This document shows positions 1 through 12,440 of a stretch of 64,000 nucleotides of DNA, piece after piece. Source of the stretch: Crocodylus rhombifer (lineage: Eukaryota > Chordata > Crocodylia > Crocodylidae); assembly GCA_038503035.1 (NCBI GenBank), contig JAVSML010024359.1:124001-188000 (forward strand). Reading direction: 5' to 3'. The first letter of the stretch is position 1, and each line of letters begins with the position of its first letter. Both the position numbers and the translations under genes were made by a program. The notes beneath the pieces were generated by a model. It had not been told where the DNA came from and made no database searches. It saw only the letters and a program-made list of their open reading frames with translations.

Positions 1-2780
1 ATAAAAAACTGAGATTAGACTGGGATTATAGGGCAATACCCACTTCAGGTCACTCCAACACACACATCCGCACCACCAGGGGACTCTTCTAAAGAAGCCT
101 TGGCCAACCCAAAGCATGGTTTTTGAATGCCAGGCTCAGGTGTGTGTGCTAAATGAGGCTGTAATTCCAACTTCAGCCTCATCTTTAGACTGCACAAACA
201 AGGGAAACCTGCACCCAATGACACTTTCTGCCATTCTAGCGTGCCATTTAGCTACACTTATTCTACAGAGGCTCTTCTGTACAACCCAAGTGTTCATGCA
301 CCAAAACCTTCTTACTGTAAGGTGGGAAGAAGTAGCTTCCATCTTCTAAATTCACATGAAACCTAATTCAGTTTCCATTGATATCAAAGGCCAAACTCCC
401 ACTGATTTCAGTGCAAAGAGGGTTGATTTCTGGGACTTATCTGGAATTTACAATATAAAAGTCAGCCCAAATAAATGTCATACTTCCCCAAACAAATGTT
501 ATAACAATGGGAATTTTCATAAATAGGGTGGTGAAACAGGCCACAGAGAATTGATGTAGAGACCCAGTGTTGATCTGAATCTTAATAAACGGGATAGGAA
601 ACCACACGAGCCCCAAATCCAGTAAGATTCACAGCCCTGCTGTTCTTTAGCAAGTCCTAAAACAAACCTTTCCAATTATATTTTCCAAGCAACTATACAT
701 TCCTGACAAAGACTTCCTTCCTTCAGTGATTTTGGTATTCCACCTAACCATAATGGCCTCAAACAAAACAAAGCCTTGATTAGTGTAATCCCTTGCAAAG
801 AATCTGACTGAAAGAAGAATCATCTTTCGAACACAAAAGACAAGGCAGGGGGTTGGGAAGATATATGCTACATGAAGGACATGTCTGCCTTGTGAAAATT
901 AGAATTGTAATCCTGGAGAAATATGAATTTCTCTCATAATAAGAGAAGTGTAAGGACGTGTAAAATTGGTATTGTACGATGTCACTATCTTCACTATAGG
1001 AAACATGAAGGGGCTGAGAATGTTCACAAGTTGCAGCAATTCTTCCCATGTGGTCGGTAGTATGTTATGTCCTCCTGGATGGATGTATAAACCTTCCTGT
1101 TTCCACTCATAACACATGTATTTAAAAGTAAACAATTCCAGTTTTGTTTCCTTGTTTTTAGTTTTGTTTGTTTGGATGCCTGCAATAATACCACTAGCGA
1201 CTAAAGTATTTCCTAATGTGGGTACTCTGGGCCCTTTCACTAATAACCTCGCTCAACCTGTAATTATATTGTGATGCAGTACAATTTTAAATCCATTGCA
1301 AACAACGGAATAGAAATCAGGCAAGAAATACCAGTGTAGTAGCCAAAACTCCCAAGAGTGAAATTAGCAAAAACAGAGGAGCAAAATAAATCTCCAAAGG
1401 CACACTGTTCTTCTCCTGCAGTGCAGGAAGCCAGTATAGTACCACCACAGTATCTACAGTGCTTGTAATTGTAACTATGTTCTACAAGTAGGAGTATATC
1501 ACTCTGTACAGAGGGGAATGTAATATTAGGAGATTGAATTAGCAGATTAAATCATTAGGCAAGCACAATCTTAATAAAATTTACTGTTCATTTCTCCTTC
1601 CTAGACATGGAACTCCTTCCATCAACCTCCTTCTCTGACCTCAACTGAAACCAATAGGTGAAACCTGTACTTTGGAAGGGAGTCAGAAGTAAAATGTTTC
1701 CAAATAATTTATGTTTAAAATACCTCATTATGTGCATTTGTAAGCTTTAATTAAATTTAGACTTTACTTAATGAGAAAAAAAGACACGGAAATTCTACTG
1801 GTGAGGGGGGAAAAAAGTGAAATTGGAGTTGTAGTTTTCATATGTAATTTCAACAAAGTTCTTTTGTCCTGCGAAGATCTTCCAAGTCTGAACACTAGTG
1901 CAAAAAAACACCACTGCAAAAAACACCACTGCAAAATGTAAAGGAATTTTTTTCACTTTATGAGCACTTTGAATACAGAGTCATGCTCGTTTGATATGTG
2001 AATATATGCTTGCAATGAAAAGCAGATACAGTATAAATATTAGTTTCCTAACAATTCCTTAACTGGAATATATTATAATGTATATTCTCAGGTTTATATA
2101 CCTTGCTGTAAGGTCCCGTTAGGAAGAGAACCAAGCATTTTGTGGCATGTCTGTCTTTTCTTTGTATCTGTACAACTTAATACTATAGCCAGACCTTAGG
2201 CAAACAGCAAAATTACTGGGAGTTTTGCCCACGTAAGGGTTTCAGGAGCCAGACTTTGCACATTAAAGGATATACTATGGACAAGTATTGTTTTACATGT
2301 CGTGTGTGGCACACTCTGTTACAATAAAACAAAACAGCTATAATTTCTAATTATTTACATTTTGCTTAAGTCCTGAATTCACTGCTATTGAGTTAGTTGG
2401 CACACAAAGTGCCTTCACATGTTGTTGATTTACTTGTACCTTTAAAAACCTTGATGATCACCAATATATTTTCAAAGATATTTATTGATTTTTTTAAAAA
2501 TAAACAGAACTAGTAATTCCCCACATTCAAATATATACAAGTGACTGAGAAAATTACATACATATACATGATCATTCTAGAGCCATTTAAAATAAACCAT
2601 AACATTAATTTAGAGGTCGCTTTTTTCCCCTAGTCACATTCAGTAGAGAGAAATTTCATACTGCCCTCAAAATCATGATCTTTTGTATTTTTTTAATTTA
2701 TTTTTTACAAATCTCTGAACTTAAGAACTTTAAGCATTCAGGCCAAACAATTTAAGTCATGAAATACCAAAATAAAGATA
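1..2780. other. AT-rich intergenic DNA, no gene seen
   Basis: I see no coding exon, RNA gene or complete transposon here. The open frames are short and have no recognisable domain. A small direct repeat of an ACACCACTGCAAAA unit lies near 1900-1935. The rest is unremarkable AT-rich sequence. Confidence 0.5.
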
Positions 2781-2788
2781 ATCTATGC

Positions 2789-3298
2789 CAGAGGCATCAG
2801 ACATACAGTCTGTCCTTGGGTCTGAATTGACCCAGACCAGCCCTCGGACCAGTGCCTGGGATGCACACTGCACAGTGCCCGTTCAGACCACTCCAAGAAC
2901 CACGTCAAGTGTAGCATCTGCTTCAGGCACTCGGAGACATGTGCCGCACACAGTGCCTGCTCCAGCCAGCCTGGGACCAGCACTGCACATGTCACCCAAA
3001 GGCACTGGTCAGGCCAGCTAGAGCAGGCACTGCGTATGGTATGTTCCCAGACCAACTGCCAGGACTGCCACACTGCATGTCTGGGATCTGCACCATATGT
3101 AATACATGTGGGGTGGGCACCATGTGTAGCATGGCAACTGCTCCCACCAGGCTGGAAGCCACACTATACACAGAGTCTGTTCCGGCCATTCTGGGTACGT
3201 GAGCCACATGCAGTGAGGATCCAGCATTGGATCTAGTGGGGAGATGGTGGGAGAGGGGGGTCTGTGGCCTGTGAGGCCAGATGAGTTTGACAGCCCTG
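2789..3298. mobile_element. Non-autonomous hAT transposon with perfect 8-bp TSD
   Basis: The element is bounded by an exact 8-bp direct repeat, ATCTATGC, at 2781-2788 and 3299-3306. It starts CAGAGGCATCAGACA and ends TTTGACAGCCCTG, so the ends are imperfect inverted repeats of the hAT form (CAGgG...tcAaAC). The interior is GC-rich, made of degenerate units around GTGCCTGCTCCAGCCAGCCTGGGA, with no transposase frame. The several short open frames inside it on both strands follow from this composition. Related sequence is seen at 42290-42480 and 54600-55310. Confidence 0.85.
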
Positions 3299-3306
3299 AT
3301 CTATGC

Positions 3307-6300
3307 AAAGCTTAATTTAAATCCCTTATGTACTTGCAACATGGTAAGTCTTTGTACACAGTGTACAAACATGACCATGTTTGTTTGCTTGTTTTTACAG
3401 GACCTCTACCTCATTCAGGGACTTGCTTTGGGGATGCTCCATGGTTCTGGAACAATGGAGGCTGTTTTCTATAAGACAACTTATGAGATACAGGGCCATA
3501 TACTGAAGATAAAAGTTAGTATTGTTATAATCACGCAATACATGAACACCATCAAACTGGTGTGCTATATGAGGAAGGGAGCCTGTAGACAAAAGAAAAA
3601 AGAAACAACAGTATATGATTGAAGACTGTATTGTTGTGTGTATACATGCAGGAGCCAAACAAAGGCTGCACAAACATTCCAGCATTTTCTAACTTTAAAG
3701 TGCTTGACTTTCTAACCTTAATAAAAGTTCTTCTTTATTTATTTATTTTTTGCATACCACTTGCATAGATCTTCTAAAAAGGCAATTTTAACAGGCAACT
3801 GCTATTAAGAAGCATCATATGGACACCTGCTTGGGTCACTGGAGAGTCTGGAACTATCAGATCCACTACACAGACCTCTGTGCAATGGACCTAATGGAAT
3901 ATGTGATGGCAGCAGTAAATTGGCCATCTTCCAAAGTGCTCCTCCACTCCCAAATAGCCAGCACAACATAAACTGGTCTATGTTGTATTCCAGAGTGAAG
4001 TACAGAGATCAAAGAGGTAAAATTAAAAAAAAAAAACCCTATAGTTTGATTTTTATTTCTCTCAGAGTTAGGTATTAAGTATTGCATAATAAACAACTAA
4101 GCTAAAATTCAGTTCTGTTCTGTGAACTTTGTATCTTTGTCTTTCTGCCAAGTGTAAGGCCTCTTGATTATTGTAGAGGTCACTTAGGCAGCCATAGGCA
4201 TTGCCTGAGAGAGATGATACACAGTGTAACAAAAGTAGAGATTCTCTGTAACAACAGATGGCTACAACACATGACCTACATTGGTTATTGTTATGTTTAC
4301 AGTTTAAGTAGTCCAGCACAGTGTATAAAGGGACAATATGGAAAAACAAAGACAAAATATGGTTCACTACAGGGCTGTTAAAAGGACAATACCCAAACTG
4401 TTAGTTTTGAGAATTGTATACATTCCAGATTTGCAAAATTAGTTTCGTCTGTAAAGTGAGCTGAAAACCTAGAGATATACAAGATCAACCCCCCCCCCTC
4501 CCCAAAGTTAGCCTCTCTCAAAAGAGGTGGAATTGTTCAGAGGCACAAAACACACTTTAGTAAGTTTCAGGAGTTGAGGGATTTTATGATATAGTAATTT
4601 AATGAGTTAGGATTTTTTTTATTTATTTATTTTAGAGATTATAATAGTCAAGTACCATGATGTTGAAATTGAAGGGGGGAGATGCAGACACTTGCAAAAG
4701 TATATGAAGAAAGCTGGGCCTGATAGGGTTACCCAGAGGCAGATTAAAGATTCATTAGGGTCCCAGGCCTGGCCCCTCCCCCCGCCAGCCTCCCTCCAGA
4801 CTCATCCTCTGGCCCACAGCCGCAGGCTCCTTCCACTGCTGGCACACTGGGAGCAGCAACCAGAGCTGGACGTGTTGTCCCCAGGTCCCAGGGCAGGAGC
4901 CATGGCCACTCTCACCCTCAGGTCCATGCTGGAGCCAGAGGTCAGGACCAGTCATGCACAATATCGCCCCATGGCCAGCTGGTGTCAGGGGTTCAGAGCT
5001 CTGCCTGCCAGGTGCATGTGGTGCAGACTGAGCTCTAAGGGTGTCCCCTTGTCCCACCATGGCTCAATCCAGCTGCAGCAGTGCCTGGCCAGCTTGCAGG
5101 ATCATAGCTAAGCTAGGCCAGGACCTGGCTGCACGTGGGCTGCCCCGCCATTGGCAGGTCCTGGCCATGCACCGCACTTAGTTCTACTTCCTGCCACTGG
5201 TGGCTCCAGCCGCTTCCAGGGCTGCAGTGCAGTCATGCCCCACACCCAGCAGCCATAGCCCACCACTTCGTGCATGCCCAGCCCAACCCAGCCACCAGTT
5301 TTGTCCATGTTGAGCTGCCTCCCCACCTCCCCCCACCCACTGGCCTCCTATACCCACCTTCCAGGCATCTGGGGGGCCCTGTCTGGCAGGGGCCCCTGGA
5401 CCCAGGGCCAGCTGGCCCATGTGTTAATCCACCTATGCCATAAGGTGCAAGTACCCTGAAAGACTCGTGTGAAGCTGATGTTTTAAAATTCTCTCTGTTT
5501 TGCTTCTAAATTTATAAGCAATACCTTCATTTTAGAAAGTCTCTTTCATCACTGAATGGTTGCCCACATCCAAAAGGAGCTGGGTCTATAACTCAGGGCC
5601 AAGGCTAGGTGTAGAAAAACTGGAAGATTTCACAGGAGATTAGGGAGAGGCAAGAGGTCTAGTACTTGAGAGAATGCATACAAGAGATAAAGAAATGAAC
5701 AGAGGTAATAACTAACTAAATACCCAGTTCCTGCTGAGTAGCTGTAAGAATATGGTTGAAGCATGGCAGATTGGGGTGGGGGGGAAGAACGAAAAGACAT
5801 AAAACACCACCTCATGTCCACCAGATTCTGCAGCAAGTCACTTCCTGCCAGCCATACTCCCCAGCTACTACTGGCTCACAGATAAAGTGGCTCCATAGAC
5901 CGTACATTTGACACCTCAATTACCAGCCATTTATAATGTAAACCACTAAGATCTACCCCAAACTTGGAAGCGCTATTGAACTTCTAAGATTCCATGGGAC
6001 ACCTCCTAGCTTGTTCCTTTCAACAGCATTTGGAATTTACCTGCTTGCCTTAGGTGTAGGAAATCTGCACCAGCAATACCACAATTTCCTGTTCCTGTCC
6101 TCAAACTTTTCTACCCCTTCATTGTCTTTATTGCCTACAAGGGAAGACAAAAAGCCTACACCTAATTTCTAGAACAGCTAAACTTCACATGGCACAGGGA
6201 ACCTAAAATACATCTCAGTGATCAAGAAAAAAGCAGCGCAAGGTATAAAGTACAAGGTAACTGGGCGAAGGGCAAATGACATAGCTTGGGCTGGCCAAGG

Positions 6301-8432
6301 ATGACCTCAAGTCAGCCCTAAACATTGGTGTAGAAATACCCTCAGAGCCTAAGCTAAAATGAAGATGGAGGAAAAATATTTTCTCTCTAAAATAAAAATA
6401 TTATCCCATACTGAAAATAAAATACCACAGTATATTCCTGTGCTTGTAGCCATTATTCAGAGTAGAAATACTTCAAAATCTGTGCCACCAAATGGTCAGA
6501 ATACCCAATAAACTAAAGACCTCAAACACCATCTCAGTACCTTGCCATTAAAACACCAGCTAAAAATGAGGACAAATCATTAAAACATTAAAATAAAAAC
6601 ACAAGTGTCTCATCTTTTTTCCATTACAATAACTTCTGCATTCAGGAAGTTGTAATAATTCATTTGTTCCAGGATTTGAGATTTTCTTGGCCATGATTAC
6701 CACCTCTAAGAACCTCAGTCTACAAGACTTGAGAACCTCTTGCAAAGTTTTTTTTTTTTTTTTTTAATTGAAGATCATGAGAATAAAGGTTAATCCTGAG
6801 GGATGTTACTCTTAAAATAAGGAGAAAAAATACTTTCAGAACATACTAAGTTTCTGGCACAGCACTTGAATACTACCATAGCTGCCTTCCCCAGTAAGCT
6901 GAAGTACATACACAAGAAGCTAGGACATACTGTTTACTCATCTTGCCTGTATTTCTTTTGGAAGAGTAGTTTATGGGTTTTAAAAACATGCTTAAGAACA
7001 GAGCAGAGCTATACAACATATCCACTGTAATTACTGACAAATTAAAAGGGTTTTTTTGTTTTGTTAAGATAAACATGTATGTTTACGTATCACTAAACCA
7101 GAGACAAGCCAATAAAAGTAGAGTAGGAGGTTACATGCCACATTCCCCTAAATGCTAAGAATTCTTTTTGTTCTGGAGCATTTTACTGTTTAATGTTTAA
7201 CTTTTCCAGCAAAACTAGTTAAGTCTGCATGTCAGTTTAAGAGAGACTAATGTAAAATGCCCTAGTTCCCCAAAATCCTTTGAGGCTAATTAGGTACAGT
7301 AAGAGCGCCGCTTTAGTAATTCAAAGGTCATGAGCCCCAAGAGAAAGAAGTAACATTTTAAATTGTGCCTCTTCTAAATTATTTTTTCTGTAAGAAATTT
7401 AACTTAGTTAAACTGTTAAGGTTTGAGTTATTAGGGCCACATACGTGTGTGATGTATGCCAGTTTCCCAGTAGAAACTGCAAGGGAACAAGCGTTCAGTC
7501 ACATTCTTCTGGAGGAAACACCCTTTTTGTAGCAGAAAAATCTTCCATGTTTGCACCTGGAAGACCTCCTCCACAAAGGAGTTTCTTTCAAGAATGAATG
7601 TCTGTATGCTTCTGATCAACTCTGCTGTGATCAAGGAGTCAAGCAGCAGTTTCCTCTGTGCCTTCTCCAGACCAAGGGAGACTCTAGCTTAGGGGCTGGG
7701 AGACATTTCACCACATCTCAACTCTTCCTGATCACATAAAAAAAAGACCTGCCACTGCGCCCTGCCCTGAGCCTTCCTCAAAAATCAGGAATACCACCGC
7801 AGACTGGAAAAGCAGTGGGGAACATTGGCCTCATCATTCCCTCTGCTTTTGGATACTGGCAGCAGAGAGGAAGAGTAGCCAACCCTTGCTGTGGGGAGCC
7901 TTTCCCTGCTGTTCCACTCCTCCCTTCCCCGCTATGGACTGGGAAGAGTGGAGCAGCTGCTGCTCCTTATGCACCTTCCCCAGACCAGGGTGATCATGGG
8001 CTGGGGAAAGTGCAAGGAGCAGGGAAGAGGGTGCAACCACAGGCTGGAACACCTGTACTACTCCCTCTCCCAGAAAGGTTTCTAGGGGTGGAAATTATTC
8101 AGAATTGTCTATTGCTAGAAATTAATGCCCGTTTGTATCCTTGGTTAACTTGGATGCCTGAGTAATTACTGCATACTGGAAACTGGAAAAGATTCCCCGT
8201 CTCTCATTTTTAATATCATGGCATTTTACTTTTACATAGGTCTAAAAAAAACACTAACCAATCTAATCAAATCACTTCAACAAGGATGCCACAAAATCCT
8301 TTAGCTCCTAAAACCCTACTATATGGTCACAGTTATGAAAATCTTCTTGATTGAAAAAAGCATTCTACTAGGTTGGGACAAAAAAGTTAAAATTGCAACT
8401 CTGTTAGACAGACAGGGAAGACTATAGAGTTA
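3307..8432. other. Intergenic DNA with GC-rich repeat patches
   Basis: No gene is supported. The GC-rich, CpG-poor patches at about 4730-5450 and 7780-8080 carry open frames up to 139 codons, but these are proline, glycine and serine-rich on both strands, as expected of repeat DNA. There is a poly-T run near 6747-6765. The rest is AT-rich and featureless to my eye. Confidence 0.45.
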
Positions 8433-8515
8433 ATAGATTCATAGATTTTAGGGTCAGAAGGGATCTGTTAGGTTGAGTCCAACCCCCTGCCCCAGGCAGG
8501 AAAGCATCGTGTCAG
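8433..8515 (-). mobile_element. CR1 LINE 3'-end fragment
   Basis: The plus strand reads ATAGATTCATAGATTTTAGGG followed by TCAGAAGGGATCTG and CCAACCCCCTGCC. This is the reverse complement of the CR1 3' UTR and its short tail repeat. Only the last part of the element remains. Similar ends occur at 46243 and 63784 in this window, which supports the call. Confidence 0.8.
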
Positions 8516-8689
8516 CAGTCCCCTAATACTCGTATCTGAGGGACAGAGCATTAGGGGTACTTGTACATGTGACAAGGATTTAATCCTTCAGGGTTGCATT
8601 CTATGCCTCCTAAATTGAAATGGTGAGTTTTATTTTTCTGTCATTGTATACACATCATTGTCTTGGTGGCTGAAGGCAGGTCACTTTTT

Positions 8690-9110
8690 TTGCAGAGCCC
8701 GCCCACCTCTCCCGCAGCCAGGGGGTGAGCTGCCAATGGGCTGAGCATCCCCAGAGGTACAGAGGGGCCTCAGTCCTTCCCTGTGGTGGCAGTGCATGCT
8801 GGGGCTGGCCAGGTGGGCTGCAAGCAGGCCAAGTGCTACCCTAGTTGGAGGCACCTGATCCAACTCTTCCCTGAGCTCGCCCAGGCTTCTAGCGCCCCAT
8901 GCACCATCCATGTCACTTTCTCCAGTCACCCTGCCACTGACTCCCTGTGGTGCCCCAGGGGCAAGCCAGCCTGCTCCTGGGAGGCTTCAAGCGTCCTGGC
9001 AGCCACAGGTACCTGCTGAAGGCAAAAGCAGCAAGGGACCCAGCCTCCCCTCTCCCCGCTGGGGAGCCTGCCCACCCCTCCTGACCTCTCCTGTGGCTGG
9101 GAAGCGAGCT
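8690..9110 (-). repeat. GC-rich interspersed repeat, inverted relative to 11760-12440
   Basis: The core GAGCTGCCAATGGGCTGAGC with the adjoining CCGCAGCCAGGGGGT is the reverse complement of the core at about 11895-11945. The two patches are therefore oppositely oriented copies of one family. The interior is GC-rich and has no convincing protein. Exact ends and superfamily were not determined; the open frames here are compositional. Confidence 0.4.
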
Positions 9111-10911
9111 GACAGATTAATAACTGCAACCTTATTGGGCCCTAGAAGCAAAAAGGAAGCCAATACAGTTTACAGTTCTCTCTCCAGCCAACATTATGAT
9201 GTCGTTATTCTGCAGCATTTTTCATCACATCCTACTTCTGAGAAGCCTTCAAGGCTATGCTCTTGCAGAGCACTCCAAAGTGATTCAACCTAGAAGTCAA
9301 AGGCATGGATAATTATCTAGCAAGGTTCCTATATGATAAAGGGATAGTGCACTTCATGTGACTGAAGGCACCTGGAACTATAGAAACCAAGCATGAAAAA
9401 AGTCCTACAGTCCAACTCTCTTTCAAGAATAGTAAAAGCAGCAGGCATCATTCCAGTCACATGCTCATGTCCTCCCCCACCATCTAATCACTAGGATATC
9501 CATCTTGCCTGCACGATAACATGGAGGCAAGGAGTTTGTTCATCTCCTGTAACATCAGAATTCATACTTTCCTGCAAAATTTATGTTGAAGTAAGTCTGA
9601 ATGTATTCAAATTTGTTATTGTGGATGTTAGCAATAACAATTTCTTTGTTTTAAATAAAATCTTAATCTATTCATGTTCCAAAACATCACCTGACTGATA
9701 TGGTTCATCAGCAAGTATTCACTAGAATTTGAAAGGAGGAAAGTGGAGCACAGCTTATCTGCCATTCCTTCCCTCTTCGGTGCCCATGTCTCATTGGTAA
9801 TAGAATGATACTAAGGCACAATTCAGGGTGATACCACTGATCACTAAAATCAGTGATGCTCCACCTTTGGCCTGTGAGGCCATGTCATTTAGTCTGTGCA
9901 TCTCCCCACAGGTCCTAATATTTGGCAGTGGAGAGGGATGGTAGCATTAATTGCAATTCCCCTTCTATGAAATTGCCATACCTATGGGGAGTTTTACAGG
10001 CCAGGTGACATGGCCCTGCATGCCCTGCGGATCATGTGTGCTGCTGGGTTGGCACAGGCAGACAGCCCAGAATGCCAGATCACACCCACAGACTGTGATT
10101 TGGCCCATGGAGTGGCCCTGCATCACTCATCCAACTCACAGGATCACGTTGAACACCACCACCTAAAGCCAATTTACTGTTCTCTAAAGACTTTCACTTG
10201 CCCCTCTGCCCACTTATGTTCCCACTTATTAGCTCTGTTTGTCTAACCTTGCCCTTTCTGCTAGACTCCCTTTTCCTAGCTGTTATCTGCCTGGGGATAT
10301 TAAATGATTTCTTTGAAGATCAAGGACAAGTGAAAATACCGAAAAGTTACAAGGGGTAGAATGGAAAAGCATGTGCAATCTTATCTACAACCGTTTCCAA
10401 TACAAAAATGCCTAATGTAAAAATCAGGTGTTTATCAAGTTCCAAGGTCAGATTCTTGGCCCTGATGCAGCTGCTTTGGCCCAGCCTGCCAGCACAGAAG
10501 AGCTACAACTGAAACAGGTGGCATCTGTGGAGGAGTCCCAATGGGTAAAAAAATCAGTATAGCCACATGCCAATGACTAATTCCCGAGGAGCACTGGGAT
10601 TAAGGTGTTTCAAAGCCATCTCCACAGACCGTTCAAGCCCAGCACAGCCCAAGGCTATAGGAAGGCTACTCTGCCAACCTGTAAATTATTTTTTGTGTAT
10701 GTCTCAAATTAATTATGATCAGGCCAGCACTAAAGAAAATCTACCCAGCATCTCATGCTGTCTATACTTTAGTTACAATCAGAAATAAAATAGTGCTACC
10801 TCCATTTTATCTACAGATAAAGGCTGGGAAGACTAGTAGGAATTTAGAGAAGCAACAAATTTGACAGTGTCAGATCCAACAGAGGAAAATATTAAAACTT
10901 CACTAATTTCA
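9111..10911. other. Intergenic DNA with a hAT-like remnant
   Basis: About 9855-10170 contains CTCCACCTTTGGCCTGTGAGGCC and later GGCCCATGGAGTGGCCCTGCA, wording shared with the hAT-derived elements elsewhere in the window. I could not find paired ends or a target duplication. No gene is seen. Confidence 0.35.
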
Positions 10912-10919
10912 TTCTATAG

Positions 10920-11141
10920 CAGTAGTTCCCAACCTTTTTTATATTGTGGACTGGCATGGGAATGGGACGGGGTCCACAGAGCCCCACCACCCAGCTGTAA
11001 CGCCACAAGTGACTGCTGGCGGCAGAAACCACTCACCCGGGCATGCAGACAGGGGTTTGAGTGGGGGGCTCGTGCCACAACCCAGCAGCCAACCCTTCGG
11101 AGCCTAGTAGTGGGCCGTGGCCCAGTGATTGAGAACCTCTG
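10920..11141. mobile_element. Short non-autonomous hAT element
   Basis: It begins CAGTAGTTCCCAACCTTTTT and ends GATTGAGAACCTCTG, the inverted ends typical of hAT (CAGnGGTTCTCAACC). The flanks TTCTATAG (10912-10919) and TTCTGTAG (11142-11149) are an 8-bp target duplication with one mismatch. At 222 bp there is no room for a transposase. Confidence 0.85.
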
Positions 11142-11149
11142 TTCTGTAG

Positions 11150-11759
11150 CTACTATCCTTGACGAAATATAGGCAGGAGACGACCTCTTCTTCATAGCTA
11201 ACGTGATTCTCTCTGGTCAGGTTTCCAAGTTTAGGATGAGGAAGCTTGCATCACTACCATAGTGATTGTACCTTTTCTAGGAATAGGGGATGTCAGGATT
11301 TTCCAAGCGGTGTTTCCCTTAAAAAACAAAACAAACAAACAAACCAAACCTTACTGATACTTTAAAGACAAATCAGATTTGCAGTTTTCCACCCAAAAAT
11401 TCCCAGTCTTAATTAGGGCCTTTGGGTCTTACCATCAAATAAATTAAGAAACAAACAAACAAGTATTTAGTCATAGCTTTGATACTGAGAACTTTAACAT
11501 TATTCTTTTTGTAAATGTTTAAGCAGACTAAGCTTGTATACATGCAGCTGATATTCAGATATATAGATATACAGATTATTAAAACACAATAAAAAGCCAG
11601 TGTGTTACCTGGAAAACAAGTGAAAATTCTCAGTTTATGTTTTAATATCTGCTTACTCAGATTGATCAGCTTCGTGATTGCTGTGAAAACCAGATGCATT
11701 TCATGGTGTATAGAGTTGAGGTTTCAACACCAAATATTTACCCTTAAATTTCCACCTCG
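11150..11759. other. Intergenic DNA, no gene seen
   Basis: AT-rich sequence with a short AAAC-rich run near 11325-11350. The minus-strand open frame of 96 codons at 11409-11699 has no recognisable domain or splice context. Confidence 0.4.
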
Positions 11760-12440
11760 ACTTACACACCATATCCAGGTGCTGGGAAGTTGGATCAGGC
11801 CCCTGGGAGCTGGGGCAGCACCCAGACAGCTAGCAGCCTGCCAACCAGGCCTAGGGGGCACCTCCACCACAAAGGGAAGGACCAGGTCCCTCACAGCTCA
11901 TGGGCTGCTCGGCCCACTGGCAGCTCACCCCCTGGCTGCGGGGAGGGCAGGCAGGCTCTGCCAAAAGCAGGCTCCTTGCTGCTTCTGCCTTCAGCAGGAT
12001 GCCTGACACCATCTGGGAAGGGTCTGCCTTGCCTGATGGGCAACACAGGGTAGGGGGTGAAGAAAAGGAGAGGCTAGAGGTCTTGGGCAGGGCCAGGTGG
12101 CAGGCAGGCTGGGGCAAGGCAGCTCCATCCCAGGCAGTGCCAAGTGTCCTGCCAGCCACAGGAGTCTGCAGAAGGCAGAAGCAGTGAGGGGCCTGATCCT
12201 GATTTAGGTAGAGCCTGCCTCTGCCCTCCCCTCCAACTCCCCCCGCTGGGGCATGAGGTGCTGGGAGGCTAGGCAGCCCCCCTGAGCTGCAGCAGGGCCC
12301 CAATCCTTTCCTCTGTGGCAGTGGCACACCTTGAGTCTGGCCAGCTGGGTGCAGCCCAAACTCCCAGGGGCCCAATCCAACTTCCCCAGAACTCATTGGC
12401 AAGTGCAGGCCCAATCCTTTCCCCTCCCCCCCAACAAAAA
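11760..12440 (+). repeat. GC-rich interspersed repeat patch
   Basis: This is a block of high GC in AT-rich surroundings, beginning after CTCGACTTACACACC and ending in a C-rich run. It shares the core GGCAGCTCACCCCCTGGCTGC with the reverse complement of 8690-8790. Both strands carry long Pro/Gly-rich open frames (to 204 codons on minus), with no domain and no splice structure, so I do not call a gene. Confidence 0.4.

Noticed and set aside
3281..3685. Overlapping open frames of 113 and 96 codons
   Set aside because: Opposite-strand frames with no domain, no splice signals and no repeat-independent support.
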